Source of the DNA: Pyrinomonadaceae bacterium
Lineage (GTDB): Bacteria; Acidobacteriota; Blastocatellia; Pyrinomonadales; Pyrinomonadaceae
NCBI GenBank assembly: GCA_030841105.1
Contig: JAVEDE010000121.1
Coordinates: forward strand, 1 to 64,000
Length of the DNA stretch: 64,000 nucleotides
Direction: 5' to 3'
The notes under the pieces are model-generated. The model did no database searches. It was not told the origin of the DNA and saw nothing but the letters and a program-made list of their open reading frames with translations. How positions within the stretch are numbered: the stretch's first letter is position 1; each line of letters starts with the position of its first letter. Positions 53,566 to 62,830 of the stretch are shown piece after piece. A program made the position numbers and the translations under genes.

Positions 53566-55915
53566 TCAGCACGATGTCGCCTATTTCTGTTCCGCGTTCA
53601 GCGACAAACATCTTGCCGTCGGGCGACCAGGCAAAACGAAAAATCGTCTCGGACGTAAAATTCGTTAATTGCTTGGCCGGGCTTCCGTCCAAAGGTTGCA
53701 GCCAAATGTTCGAGACGCCGTGGCGGTTAACAATAAAGGTCAGGGCGCGTCCGTCCGGCGTCCATTGAATACCCGATTCAATGATAGTTGTCGGAGATTT
53801 ATCAAATACTTTAACGGGTTCGCCGCCGTCAGACGGGATCACGGCGAGTTTGGAAAACGTATCAACATCCGCGCGATAGAAGCAAGCGATAAAGCGTCCG
53901 TCCGGCGAGAAGCGCGGAACTGATGTGATTTTATCCGAAAGTTGAATCGCCGCCTCATTGCCGTCAATCGAAGTCTTCCACACTCTGGGCGAGTCTTTAT
54001 CCACTAACATATACACAACCCAGCGTCCATCAGGCGAAATGTCCGGGCGCAGTTCGGAGACGCCGTTGGTAAACTGCGCGCACTCGCCTGTCTCAAGATT
54101 CATTTTCCACAAGTGCGGTGCACCGTCGGCAGCTTTTGAGACATAAACCATGGTGCGCCCGTCGGCTGAAACCGTCGGCTCGACGTTCGCCCCGGCAGTG
54201 GTCGTTAATTGTTTCTGATTGCTTCCGTCCGCGTTCATCAACCAGATATCTTCTTTTCCGCTGGCCGTCGAACCGTAAATAATTCTGCCGTCCCGTAGCC
54301 ATTGAACGCCTAACATCCAGCCCAACTCTTTGCTGTTGCCGGAAAGAATCTTGACGGCTTCGCTGGCTTTATCGCCCGGCGCAATCCACAGATTCACGAT
54401 GCGGCGATGCAGGATTGTCACGAGCGACTTCATATCAGCGGTGACGCTGGCGCTTGAATAACTATTTGAATCTTTGGTAATCGCTCGCGCTTCGCCGCCG
54501 GGGTAATCTATTTGCCATAATTGATAAGCGAGCAACGAAGCCTTATCGCGTGCGGCAACGATTAACCCTGTTCCATCTGCCAACCACTCAATCGCATCAA
54601 TTGCTTCCCACTGATGAGTGTTGAAGATGGTCTGCTTGCCGTCCGCCACTTGCACTGCAACCAGATGAGTTTTCGGGTTCGCCGGGTTTGAGGTTTCCAT
54701 TCTCGCCTGACGGATAATGATTTTACCGTCAGGCGACCAGGCAGGCGCGGCGTCGGTCATCCAGTGAACGCCTTCATGAAAGGCAAGATGCTGCAGTTGA
54801 TTTGCGTCGTCAAGATTGGCGATGATCAAATGCGTTTCATTGCGTCTTAAATAATTTCGCACAAACGCGAAACGTTTCTTATCCGGCGCGAAACTAATTT
54901 GGCTGTCAACGTCCGTCAGAATCTTGCGCGCCGCCCCGCCCAGTACCGGAACCTGATACAAACCGCCGAAAGACCAATCTTTATCGTAATTGACATAGAA
55001 AATCGAGTTGCTATCAGGAGAGAAAGTAATCCCTACAAAATGGCTACCGCTTGGCTGAACGACTTCGATTCTGCCCGCGACCTCTACCTGCCTGACCCAC
55101 AGACTTTCCTGTCCGCGCTCGTTTTGGATGTAAGCGACATATTTGCCGTCAGGGGAAACAGCGGTAAGCAAAACTTGCCCGTTGTTAGTTAGCTGCGTCG
55201 TGCGCGTGAGCGGTGACAGCGTAGCAAAACCGGATGCGGCTTCGTTTTTTCGCGTCAGACGAAAAAGCCCTATCGCCATTGCAACGGCAAACAGAAGCAA
55301 CACCGGCGCAAGCCATCTGGTTGGAAAACTAAAACGCGTGCGCTGTGTCGCCGACTGTAACTCGCCGTGTCTCGCGGGCGGCAGGTGCGACTCCGCATCC
55401 GCCGCCTTGACGTTTACGATTGCGACATCGCCTTCCTCATTCCCGTTTGCGCGCGCGTCTGTGCTTGCGGCCTCAACTGCTGCTACGTCACCAAGTTCGG
55501 CGTCGCTAATTTTCTCGCTGACTGTGGTCGTGTCGGGTGCGGCTCTGTGGTGGCCGTTTTCCGGCTTGGCATGTGTCGCGCCGTCAATCGCTTTCACGTC
55601 GGCGATAAAACGGTAGCCGTGCTTTGGCACGGTTTCAATGAATTGATTTTCGGTGTGATTCTGACCTAAAGCCTTCCGTAACGTGAACACATTTTGTGCA
55701 ATCGTGGATTCTTCGACGAAAGCATCAGCCCAAATCTCTTCCAGTAATTCATCTTTGCCGACGACGTGACCGCTCCGCCGCACCAGCAAGGCTAAGGTAT
55801 CGAACGCTTTTGGAGTCAAAGGCACAGGGTCGCCGTCGCGCATTAAACGCCGTTGCTCCAAATCCAAAGTGAAGTTTCCAAAATTGAAACAGCGCGCTCC
55901 GTTTTCGTTATTCAC
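53555..55915 (-). CDS. Winged-helix regulator with membrane helix and PD40 propeller
   Basis: A 786-residue protein. Residues ~10-105 are an OmpR/CadC-type winged helix (VPLTPKAFDTLALLVRRSG, VEESTIAQNVFTLRKALG, ETVPKHGYRFIADV). A low-complexity acidic linker and one membrane helix (about 203-222) follow. The remaining ~550 residues form TolB-like PD40 beta-propeller repeats: many SPDGK/SPDGR motifs. The propeller should be outside the inner membrane, so it is a membrane-bound one-component regulator like CadC. This architecture is abundant in Acidobacteria. Its target and ligand are unknown. Confidence 0.92.
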   Translation of the reverse strand: MNNENGARCFNFGNFTLDLEQRRLMRDGDPVPLTPKAFDTLALLVRRSGHVVGKDELLEEIWADAFVEESTIAQNVFTLRKALGQNHTENQFIETVPKHGYRFIADVKAIDGATHAKPENGHHRAAPDTTTVSEKISDAELGDVAAVEAASTDARANGNEEGDVAIVNVKAADAESHLPPARHGELQSATQRTRFSFPTRWLAPVLLLFAVAMAIGLFRLTRKNEAASGFATLSPLTRTTQLTNNGQVLLTAVSPDGKYVAYIQNERGQESLWVRQVEVAGRIEVVQPSGSHFVGITFSPDSNSIFYVNYDKDWSFGGLYQVPVLGGAARKILTDVDSQISFAPDKKRFAFVRNYLRRNETHLIIANLDDANQLQHLAFHEGVHWMTDAAPAWSPDGKIIIRQARMETSNPANPKTHLVAVQVADGKQTIFNTHQWEAIDAIEWLADGTGLIVAARDKASLLAYQLWQIDYPGGEARAITKDSNSYSSASVTADMKSLVTILHRRIVNLWIAPGDKASEAVKILSGNSKELGWMLGVQWLRDGRIIYGSTASGKEDIWLMNADGSNQKQLTTTAGANVEPTVSADGRTMVYVSKAADGAPHLWKMNLETGECAQFTNGVSELRPDISPDGRWVVYMLVDKDSPRVWKTSIDGNEAAIQLSDKITSVPRFSPDGRFIACFYRADVDTFSKLAVIPSDGGEPVKVFDKSPTTIIESGIQWTPDGRALTFIVNRHGVSNIWLQPLDGSPAKQLTNFTSETIFRFAWSPDGKMFVAERGTEIGDIVLINK

Positions 55916-56373
55916 CGTTTGATAAATCCTTTAATAAAAGCATTCAAGAAATTTTGATGTCATTTTAAACCCGAATTTCAAGATTTTCAGCCCGCTGGAA
56001 AACTACACTCCGGGTTGCGAGGCTCTGATGCAAAAGTCGAATTAGTGTCCGTTAGTTCGAACCAGCGAGTTTTCACTGACTCACCATGTCGCGGCTACTA
56101 ACAGACTTTTGCGTCAAAGCCGCGCACGCGAGATGAAAGTTGAGACATATCCCTAGATGCTTGACGAACACCAAGGGATGTCAAAACCAAGATTGATGGC
56201 TGCCCGTAAGGAAAACCCCCACCTTCCCTAAGCCTTCACGCCATAGTTGGGGCAGGCGATTCTTTGAGCCTGCGAGTTGAAGAAGTGTCCTCACTCCGAG
56301 GACATCCTCTCGGTAGCCGAGCGCCGTGTCGAAGGTGCTCAACTACTTTAACCCTGTCTACAAGGAGATTTTT
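55916..56373. other. 458-bp gap with small IS6-like element
   Basis: No gene was found. Bases 56021-56121 form a small inverted-repeat element (listed separately). The rest is ordinary AT-richer spacer; GAGGACATCC near 56300 with AGTGTCCTCACTCC is a small hairpin before the ribosome site AAGGAG of the gene at 56374. Confidence 0.45.
56021..56121. mobile_element. 101-bp element with IS6-like terminal inverted repeats
   Basis: GGCTCTGATGCAAAAGTC at 56021-56038 and its complement at 56104-56121 match at 16 of 18 positions. The sequence resembles the ends of IS6-family elements (which begin GGxxCTGxTGCAAA). There is no transposase between them and no clear 8-bp target duplication outside, so it is best seen as a miniature or deleted derivative. 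Confidence 0.5.
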
Positions 56374-57294
56374 ATGAGTTTGATTAAAGGATTACAACGG
56401 AGGTATTCGCTGGCTATCGCGCTGCTGGCGGCCTTCGTCTTGGTGGGAGGCGCGGCTGTCTGGCACGCGTCCAAACTTCCGGCCGAAGCCTCTTCTGAGG
56501 ATAAACAGGAGATGCAAAAGCGTCTGCGTAAAGGTGTGGGGAGCGAAGTTCGCTTTGCGTCCGCCGCCGCCAACCCTCAGCAGATAGATGAAGCAGTCAA
56601 GTCTACGGACGAGTTCATCTATTGGCGTTCCGGCCTCGGGATGTCGGACGAAACGAAGAAGAGACTGGCGAAAGCCGAAAGCGACGTGCTGAAAGGCAAG
56701 GCCAAACGCATCACCCTCGACGAGTTGACCGACACCCTCACCACGGCCGCTGTGGATCGGCTGGCAACTCTCACGGACGACGAGATTGAACTGGCCGCCA
56801 ACGCCTCGGCCGACGCGCAGGGTGAAATCCGCTCGCGCGCCGACGGCAAGTGGGGTGTCTTGACTAAGAAGGAATTGATTCAGCAGGCGAAATCCGGTCG
56901 CGAGTGGAGCCAGCGGGGCGACGCCTCGCTGCGCGCCGGGCTACGCACGATGATTGAAGAACAAGTGAGCGACCGCGCGGTCAAACTCGGCGCAGCCTTG
57001 CCGGAGCAGTTCGGGCAAGCCAGCGCGCAGGGCGTGACGCCGACGCAGGCGCTCCTCATCGCCTACTCCGTGGCCGCCGACGACCCGTTGGCTGATTCGC
57101 GTGGCGACATCGAGCAGCAGTTGGTGCAGAAGAGAATGGAGGCTCGCCAGACCAGAGAGCAGAAACAGGCGTTGAAGCACATCTCCGGCCGACCCTACGG
57201 CCCGCGCGGGTTGGTACACCCGTCCGCCGCGCACATCTTCCTCAAGTCCGGCGTCGAGAAGCTTCTGAGCCGCAGCGAAGGAGGTAAGAAATAA
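56374..57294 (+). CDS. Membrane-anchored helical protein of unknown function
   Basis: A 306-residue protein with one hydrophobic segment near the N-terminus (about residues 11-30, LAIALLAAFVLVGGAAV), which is a signal anchor or cleaved signal. The remainder is strongly helical and charged (GLGMSDETKKRLAKAESDVL; TLTTAAVDRLATLTDDEIEL). AAGGAG before ATG 56374 fixes the start. The stop overlaps the next start by one base, so the two products are translationally coupled and may work together at the cell surface. No family recognised. Confidence 0.68.
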   Translation: MSLIKGLQRRYSLAIALLAAFVLVGGAAVWHASKLPAEASSEDKQEMQKRLRKGVGSEVRFASAAANPQQIDEAVKSTDEFIYWRSGLGMSDETKKRLAKAESDVLKGKAKRITLDELTDTLTTAAVDRLATLTDDEIELAANASADAQGEIRSRADGKWGVLTKKELIQQAKSGREWSQRGDASLRAGLRTMIEEQVSDRAVKLGAALPEQFGQASAQGVTPTQALLIAYSVAADDPLADSRGDIEQQLVQKRMEARQTREQKQALKHISGRPYGPRGLVHPSAAHIFLKSGVEKLLSRSEGGKK

Positions 57295-58004
57295 TGAAAA
57301 AGTTACTGATCGTTTTATCGCTCTGTCTCTTGTCGCTCCCCCTCATGTCCGGCCTGACGGGATGTAGCGGACTGATGAGCTATTGCAATTACACGGACGG
57401 CGTGCCGAACGCGCCCTGGGTCGTCGGTTACAATAGTTTCGTGCGCACGGGCAGGGTGAACCCGGACGGCAGCTTCAGGGTTCAAAAGGCAAGCGATGAA
57501 AACTGCACCCAGTTGCGCGCCCGGGTTAGCTTCGGCAACATTCGCGGAATATCCCTGTCGGCCAGTCCCGCGTCGGTCTACCTGCCCGCGCCTCCCACGT
57601 CCGGAACCATCAGCGGCCATAGCATCAATACCACCTACGGTGCGCCGCGAGTGGAGTACTTCGACAGCAACGGCTACCTGATTGGTTCGGCTAACGTGAC
57701 TTCGGTGTCGAGCGACGGCACATCGTTGCAGGCCAACATGCCCGACCTGTCCTACGTTTACTCAGGCAGCTATCAGGTCAGGGTCAGCAATCAGACACCC
57801 GACGGTTATTACATGGACATCGTCGGCTCCGCGCCCATGACCGGATGGGGAAGAGACCGGCCTGACAGCGACGGCGACGGTTGGTACGACGATCAGGATT
57901 GCAGTCCTTACGACCCGTACCTCAACACAGACTGTAGCAGCAGTTGTGGCGGCGGCAGCAACTACGGCCCGCCTTACGAAGCGCCTACGTTCTGCGAATA
58001 CTAG
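57294..58004 (+). CDS. Lipoprotein with thrombospondin/MopE-like Ca-binding motif
   Basis: A 236-residue protein with a lipoprotein signal: hydrophobic h-region and lipobox LTGC, so C24 would be lipidated. The middle part is beta-rich with an Ig-like character (SLSASPASVYLPAPPTSG; YQVRVSNQTPDGYYM). Near the end, DSDGDGWYDDQDCSPYDP is a calcium-binding type-3 thrombospondin/MopE-like repeat, followed by a Cys/Gly/Ser-rich tail. Its ATG lies in the TAA of the upstream gene (TAATG). It is probably a surface protein that needs calcium. No function known. Confidence 0.72.
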   Translation: MKKLLIVLSLCLLSLPLMSGLTGCSGLMSYCNYTDGVPNAPWVVGYNSFVRTGRVNPDGSFRVQKASDENCTQLRARVSFGNIRGISLSASPASVYLPAPPTSGTISGHSINTTYGAPRVEYFDSNGYLIGSANVTSVSSDGTSLQANMPDLSYVYSGSYQVRVSNQTPDGYYMDIVGSAPMTGWGRDRPDSDGDGWYDDQDCSPYDPYLNTDCSSSCGGGSNYGPPYEAPTFCEY

Positions 58005-58321
58005 TTGACGGTCTCGTCAATTCGTCCGTCAGTTCAAGGCGATTTCAGGGTTGCGACGCGCAATCCCAAACGCCCTGAGCATCTGAAGCAGACCATTCCG
58101 CAGGCGGAAGTGAGCAACTCGATGTGCGTTGCTCACTTCCGCCTGCGGAACACCTGAGCCGAAGGCGCGGTTCAGCTTGGATGAAACATTACCACTCACA
58201 GTTATCATTGGCTGCGGAGGAACGATTCGCGGCGTCATCGCGTGGATTCATCTCCCCGAAGAGTTCAAGGTACAAATCAAGTCGCTATTACAACAGCGAG
58301 CATCAGAAAGAGAGACAAATC
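58005..58321. other. 317-bp gap with a long perfect palindrome
   Basis: The gap between the lipoprotein and HMA protein genes holds no convincing gene. A 23-bp perfect inverted repeat is listed separately. AGAAAGAGAG before 58322 can serve as ribosome site. Confidence 0.45.
58096..58150. repeat. Perfect 23-bp inverted repeat
   Basis: Arms 58096-58118 and 58128-58150 are exact complements (TTCCGCAGGCGGAAGTGAGC and further) around nine bases. It may end the upstream secreted-protein operon. No T tract follows, so another role (RNA stabiliser or palindromic repeat element) is possible. Confidence 0.7.
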
Positions 58322-58609
58322 ATGTTCAGAAGAATAAGTAACTTTGCGGTCGCTTGCGCGATGGTACTCGCCCTCGGCCTGACGACCGTCTTCGCCGCCA
58401 CTAAGACGACCACGATCCGCGTCGAGGGCATGAAGTGCAACCAGTGCTCCTCGTCCGTCGCCAAGGCTCTCAAGGCCACCAGCGGCGTGCAGGATGCGGT
58501 GATCAGTTCCGCGAAGGGTGAAGCCGTGATCACCTATGACGATGAGAAAGTGACCGAGGCGAAGCTGCGCGAGGTCATTAACAGCACGGGCTTCAAAGTC
58601 GCCGAGTAA
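58322..58609 (+). CDS. Exported heavy-metal-associated (HMA) domain protein
   Basis: A 95-residue protein. A signal peptide (about residues 1-26, AVACAMVLALGLTTVFAAT) precedes one HMA domain: IRVEGMKCNQCSSSVAKAL with C39 and C42, then VQDAVISSAKGEAVITYDDE. It is like mercury-binding MerP: a periplasmic soft-metal carrier for Cu, Hg or similar. Frames upstream of ATG 58322 show no domain and are dropped. No metal transporter or regulator is adjacent. Confidence 0.88.
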   Translation: MFRRISNFAVACAMVLALGLTTVFAATKTTTIRVEGMKCNQCSSSVAKALKATSGVQDAVISSAKGEAVITYDDEKVTEAKLREVINSTGFKVAE

Positions 58610-58634
58610 CGGTAGCTTAACAAACGCTGTATAT

Positions 58635-58668
58635 GCGACGGGGACGGCTTTCGAGCCGTCCCCGTCGC
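58635..58668 (+). terminator. 15-bp hairpin with TTCG tetraloop
   Basis: Arms 58635-58649 and 58654-58668 pair perfectly around TTCG. It starts 26 bases after the HMA gene. The very stable stem lacks a following T run, so termination could be Rho-assisted or the hairpin may protect the mRNA 3' end. Confidence 0.65.
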
Positions 58669-58772
58669 TGTCTGCCGCCGAACTTTTCCGTTGACGACAG
58701 GTTGTGTGCAGACGCCCACCGCCTTCAAACACCTCCGCCGTGCGACGGGCTTTCCATGTTCGGGTTGTTGGA

Positions 58773-59168
58773 CTACCGGGATTGTCCCCATTGCGAGTTC
58801 CACAGTCCGCGCGCCGAGAGGATGACACAGAAGAGCGCGGTCACGCCGAGCGCGATCAGCATCCAGACAAAGCGGAAGCCTCCGCTGGACTGGGCGATCC
58901 CGCTGGCGATGCCGACACCCTTCCCCTTCATGTGGATGATGGGGACGCCAAACGAAAGCAGCGACCCGAGGAGCATGATGACGTACCCCGACCGCCGTTC
59001 GGCGAGCACCAGCGTTCCGTACAGCCAGACGACCATGATGAGACTCCCCCCGATCAGATTGTTGAGTCCTCCCGGTTCCATCCCGTGGACGATGTCGTCC
59101 GCGAGGTGAAAGGAAAACAAGAGGATCGAGAGCAGCGACGCGATGGTTAACATAACGCTGTGTTTCAT
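58773..59168 (-). CDS. Small four-helix membrane protein
   Basis: A 131-residue protein with four hydrophobic segments (about residues 6-24, 38-55, 62-80 and 98-118). AGGAGA precedes the ATG on the minus strand. The loop HMKGKGVGIASGI between helices is Gly-rich. It resembles small uncharacterised membrane proteins often seen beside stress genes. It is convergent with the HMA gene. Confidence 0.7.
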   Translation of the reverse strand: MKHSVMLTIASLLSILLFSFHLADDIVHGMEPGGLNNLIGGSLIMVVWLYGTLVLAERRSGYVIMLLGSLLSFGVPIIHMKGKGVGIASGIAQSSGGFRFVWMLIALGVTALFCVILSARGLWNSQWGQSR

Positions 59169-59453
59169 TTGATATTCTCCTGAGTAGACTTGTCTGTGCC
59201 TTTCGCCACGTGCATGCGCGCGGTTGGCAGGGCGTTCATCGGCTTGCGCTCACCCGACATGCCGCGCGCGGAAATTTTGCAGAAGCGTACAGCTATTCTC
59301 CATTATCGTCATACCGCCCTCTGCTTCGGAAACCTTAGAATCAAACTGAATAAATAGGACATAGAAAACCAATGCCAGTGAGATTGAAAGGTGATTGGAG
59401 AAAGTTATACTACGTCTACCGGCGGGGCTTTGGGGAGAGACGGCAAGGGAATC
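59169..59453. other. Gap without recognised content
   Basis: 285 bases between the membrane protein gene and the broken reductase. No gene, repeat or clear promoter was seen beyond the ribosome site of the leftward gene. Confidence 0.4.
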
Positions 59454-59650
59454 ATGAAAAATGTTGTATTGAATAACGGCGTTGAGATGCCAATCCTAAG
59501 ATTCGGCGTCTATCAGATACCTGATGCCGTGGAGTGTGAAAGAAGCGTATCCGAAGCTCTGCACACGGCTATCGGTTGATAGACACCGCGGCCGCTTACG
59601 GGAACGAAGAGGAGTGGGTCAGTTTCAATGTTCAACAGATAAAGAGGTAA
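59454..59650 (+). pseudogene. Truncated, frameshifted aldo/keto reductase
   Basis: From ATG 59454 the frame reads [20 protein letters not shown] and continues to ALHTAIG before a stop; this is the N-terminus of a 2,5-diketo-gluconate-reductase-like enzyme. The expected next residues [15 protein letters not shown] appear directly afterwards in another frame, so one base (a G in CACACGGGC) seems to be missing. The match ends after ~75 residues, and ~200 residues of the enzyme are absent. Confidence 0.8.
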
Positions 59651-59688
59651 GCAAGGATTTTAGGATTTCCACAATAGGAGGTTGAGCG

Positions 59689-61125
59689 ATGAACGCCCCG
59701 CGCGTGGGTACGCCATCGAACAAGACGGCCGTGCTCGCGATCATCCTCGTGAGCTACACGATAATCGTGCTCGACATCTCGATTGTTATCACCGCGCTGC
59801 CGAAGATACGCGTCGGCCTCGGCTTCTCGGAGACCGGACTCTCATGGGTGCAGAGCGCCTACACGCTCGCCTTCGGGGGGCTGCTCCTGCTCGGCGCACG
59901 CGCGGGCGACATACTGGGACGTCGCCGCATGTTCAACGCGGGACTGATGCTCTTTACGGCCGCGTCGCTCGCGGTCGGCCTCGCGCAGTCGCCCGCCATG
60001 CTCATCGCCGCCCGCGCGGCTCAGGGTATCGGCGCAGCGGTTCTCGCTCCTTCGACGCTCGCCATCCTACAGACGACCTTCGCCGCGGGGACGGAGCGCA
60101 CGCGGGCGGTCGCCTACTACGGCGCGGTCGCCGGGGTCGCGACGAGCATCGGGCTGGTGCTCGGCGGCGTCCTCGCCGACTGGCTCACGTGGCGCGTCGG
60201 GTTCTTCATCAACCTGCCTATCGGGTTAGCACTGATGCTCATTACACCGCGCTACATTGCCGAGACTGAACGACACACGGGACGGTTCGACCTCGCCGGC
60301 GCACTGAGTTCGACCCTCGGCATGACCGCGCTCGTTTACGGTATCGTCCGTTCAGCGACCGCAGGTTGGAGCGATCCATTCACATTCGCGCCGGTGACGT
60401 TCGGCGTCTTGCTCTTAGCATTCTTAATTTTCAACGAATGGCGTGCCGAGCAGCCGATCATGCCGCTGCGTCTGTTTGACAGCCGCGAGCGCACGGGGGC
60501 GTATGTGGCGCGCGTCCTTTTCCTCGGCGCGATGATGGGCTTCTGGTTCTTCATGACCCAGTTCATGCAGGGTGTGATGAACTACAGCCCGCTCGGCGCG
60601 GGTGTCGGCTTCCTGCCGATGACGCTCGCCAACTTCGCAGTTGCTCTCGGTGTCGCGCGACTCACGCAGCGGTTCGGCAACGCGCGCCTGTTAGCCTGCG
60701 GCCTCGGCGTCACGCTCGTCGGGATGGCATGGCTCAGTCGCCTCTCCGCCGACACGTCCTACTTGACCGGCATCGCGTTGCCGATGATCCTGATCGGCAT
60801 CGGTCAGGGCGGCACACTCAGCCCGCTCACCGTCTCTGGTATCGCGGGGGTCGAAGCCTCCGACGCGGGTGCTGCGTCAGGGCTGGTCAACGTGGCACAC
60901 CAACTCGGCGCTTCGCTCGGACTCGGCGTTCTCGTCGTCGTCTTCGCCGCCGCACGTGGCGTCGGCACGCTCGACGCGCGGACGCTTCTCGCGCACCGCG
61001 TCGCGAACGCGCTCAACGCCGGCACGGCGATGCTCGGTTTAGCCCTTATCGCCGTCGTCGCCTTGATCGTCCGACCCGGCCACGCCGCCGAAGCCGCCGG
61101 AATTTCGGAGCGCCGCGCGGCGTAG
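59689..61125 (+). CDS. MFS drug exporter, DHA2 (EmrB/QacA-like)
   Basis: A 478-residue transporter with about 14 helices, as usual in the DHA2 group. The first helix carries LDISIVITALPKIRVGLGFS; motif A-like GARAGDILGRRRMFNAG follows, and motif C-type GLVLGGVLADWLTWRVGFFI lies in helix 5. It exports drugs or metabolites by proton antiport. AGGAGG lies just before the ATG. It starts a run of four same-direction genes. Confidence 0.9.
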   Translation: MNAPRVGTPSNKTAVLAIILVSYTIIVLDISIVITALPKIRVGLGFSETGLSWVQSAYTLAFGGLLLLGARAGDILGRRRMFNAGLMLFTAASLAVGLAQSPAMLIAARAAQGIGAAVLAPSTLAILQTTFAAGTERTRAVAYYGAVAGVATSIGLVLGGVLADWLTWRVGFFINLPIGLALMLITPRYIAETERHTGRFDLAGALSSTLGMTALVYGIVRSATAGWSDPFTFAPVTFGVLLLAFLIFNEWRAEQPIMPLRLFDSRERTGAYVARVLFLGAMMGFWFFMTQFMQGVMNYSPLGAGVGFLPMTLANFAVALGVARLTQRFGNARLLACGLGVTLVGMAWLSRLSADTSYLTGIALPMILIGIGQGGTLSPLTVSGIAGVEASDAGAASGLVNVAHQLGASLGLGVLVVVFAAARGVGTLDARTLLAHRVANALNAGTAMLGLALIAVVALIVRPGHAAEAAGISERRAA

Positions 61126-61168
61126 CTTACACAACCTCTAACTAAGATGAACGAAGGGTAACTTAAAC

Positions 61169-62200
61169 ATGCGAGCAACTATCATGTATGGCGCGGGAGA
61201 CGTTCGTGTCGAGACCGTCCCCGACGCACGCGTAATCGAACCGACCGACGCGCTTGTCACCGTCACGCGCGCCTGTATCTGCGGCAGCGACCTCTGGCCG
61301 TACAAGACGATGGAGCACACAGAGACCGGGCGGCGCATGGGACACGAGTTCATCGGCGTCGTCGAAGCCGTCGGCGCGGGCGTCGGCACGGTCAAGCGCG
61401 GCGACTTGGTCGTCGCCCCTTTCGCTTGGTCTGACGGCACGTGCGTCTTCTGCCGGGAGGGATTGCAGACCTCTTGCCTCCACGGCGGGTGGTGGGGCGG
61501 CGAACTCGACGGGGGGCAGGGCGAGGCGGTGCGTGTCCCGCAGGCTGACGGGACGCTCGTCGTGCTTCCGGTGAGCAAAGATGATGCGCTGATGGCGTCG
61601 CTCCTCACGCTCTCGGACGTGATGGGGACGGGACACCACGCGGCCTTGTCGGCCAAGGTCAGCCCCGGTAAGTCCGTGGCCGTGGTCGGCGACGGCGCGG
61701 TTGGTTTGTGCGGCGTCATTGCCGCACGCCGTCTCGGAGCCGAGCAGATCATCCTGCTGGGTCGTCATGCAGACCGGATCGCACTCGCGCGGGACTTCGG
61801 CGCGACGGATGTCGTCAGCGAGCGCGGCGACGAGGCAGTCGAGCGTGTGCGCGAACTGACCGGCGGCCTCGGCGCTCACTCCGTCCTCGAATGCGTCGGT
61901 TACGAGCAGTCAACGGTCACGGCTCTGAGCATCGTGCGGCCGGGCGGCGCGGTCGGGCGCGTCGGCGTTCCGCAGGATGAAGCGATCCCGGCGGCGCAGC
62001 CGACCTTCTTCAACAACATCACCATCGCCGGAGGCCCCGCCCCCGTCCGCGCCTATATCGAGGAGCTACTGCCCGACGTGCTCGAAGGCAGGATCGAACC
62101 GGGTCGCGTGTTCGACCGGGTCACGAACCTCGACGGAGTGCCCGACGGTTACCGCGCGATGAACGACCGCGAGGCGATCAAAGTCATGATCGAACTATGA
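61169..62200 (+). CDS. Zinc-dependent alcohol dehydrogenase family protein
   Basis: A 343-residue medium-chain dehydrogenase. ACICGSDLWPY and GHEFIGVVEA form the catalytic zinc site. The structural lobe, FAWSDGTCVFCREGLQTSC, has only three Cys; the first ligand position differs from the four-Cys pattern, so the structural zinc site may be altered. The cofactor motif is GDGAVGLCGV. It follows the MFS gene by 43 bp and is unlike the dehydrogenase at 383. Substrate unknown. Confidence 0.88.
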   Translation: MRATIMYGAGDVRVETVPDARVIEPTDALVTVTRACICGSDLWPYKTMEHTETGRRMGHEFIGVVEAVGAGVGTVKRGDLVVAPFAWSDGTCVFCREGLQTSCLHGGWWGGELDGGQGEAVRVPQADGTLVVLPVSKDDALMASLLTLSDVMGTGHHAALSAKVSPGKSVAVVGDGAVGLCGVIAARRLGAEQIILLGRHADRIALARDFGATDVVSERGDEAVERVRELTGGLGAHSVLECVGYEQSTVTALSIVRPGGAVGRVGVPQDEAIPAAQPTFFNNITIAGGPAPVRAYIEELLPDVLEGRIEPGRVFDRVTNLDGVPDGYRAMNDREAIKVMIEL

Positions 62201-62242
62201 AGGGACGCGCGCCAGCAGTGGAGGGTAACAACGGTTAGTGTG

Positions 62243-62752
62243 ATGCCAGCAGACGCACAGGCAGTTCCCATCATCAGGAGCGCGACGCCCGCCGACCTGC
62301 CGCGGGTCGGTCGCCTCGGCGCGCTCCTTGTCGCAGAGCATTACGACTTCGACCCGCGTCGCTTTCTGGCCGCAAGACCACGGACGCCGTCGGACTACGC
62401 GTCCTTCTTGGGCGCGCAACTCGAAGACGCGGACAAGGCCGTCCTCGTCGCCGACGATGGCGGGGACGTGATCGGCTACGCGTTCGCAGCCGTCGAGGGC
62501 TACGACTACATGTCGCTGCGCGGCCCGGCGGGAGTTCTGCACGACGTCATCGTTGACCCGGAGCATCGTGGCCGGGGCGTCGGACGGCTGCTCCTCGAAG
62601 CCACGCTGGCGTTCCTCAGGTCGCGCGGCGTGCCCCGCGTGGTGCTCTCGACCGCCGAGCGGAACGAGGGGGCGCAGCGGCTCTTCGCGCGCATGGGGTT
62701 TCGCCGGACGATGATCGAGATGACGCGCGAGCTTGACGAACCTGAGTTGTGA
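62243..62752 (+). CDS. GNAT-family N-acetyltransferase
   Basis: A 169-residue acetyltransferase. VIVDPEHRGRGVGRLLLEAT is the acetyl-CoA pyrophosphate-binding motif A (Q/RxxGxG/A), and ERNEGAQRLFARMGFRR is motif B. The N-terminal IIRSATPADLPRVGRLG is typical. ATG 62243 is one codon after a GTG that could also serve. It lies 42 bp after the dehydrogenase gene. Substrate (antibiotic, amine or protein) is not predictable. Confidence 0.87.
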   Translation: MPADAQAVPIIRSATPADLPRVGRLGALLVAEHYDFDPRRFLAARPRTPSDYASFLGAQLEDADKAVLVADDGGDVIGYAFAAVEGYDYMSLRGPAGVLHDVIVDPEHRGRGVGRLLLEATLAFLRSRGVPRVVLSTAERNEGAQRLFARMGFRRTMIEMTRELDEPEL

Positions 62753-62830
62753 GTGTCCGGGGCGCGCTACATTGAGTGGCGGCCGGCGGCCGGACGTGAT
62801 GGCCGTGTGAGTTGAAGGTTTGGAGGGGCG

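Noticed and set aside
56050-56100. tRNA-like TTCGAACC sequence
   Set aside because: No matching acceptor, D or anticodon stems could be drawn; it lies inside the small inverted-repeat element.
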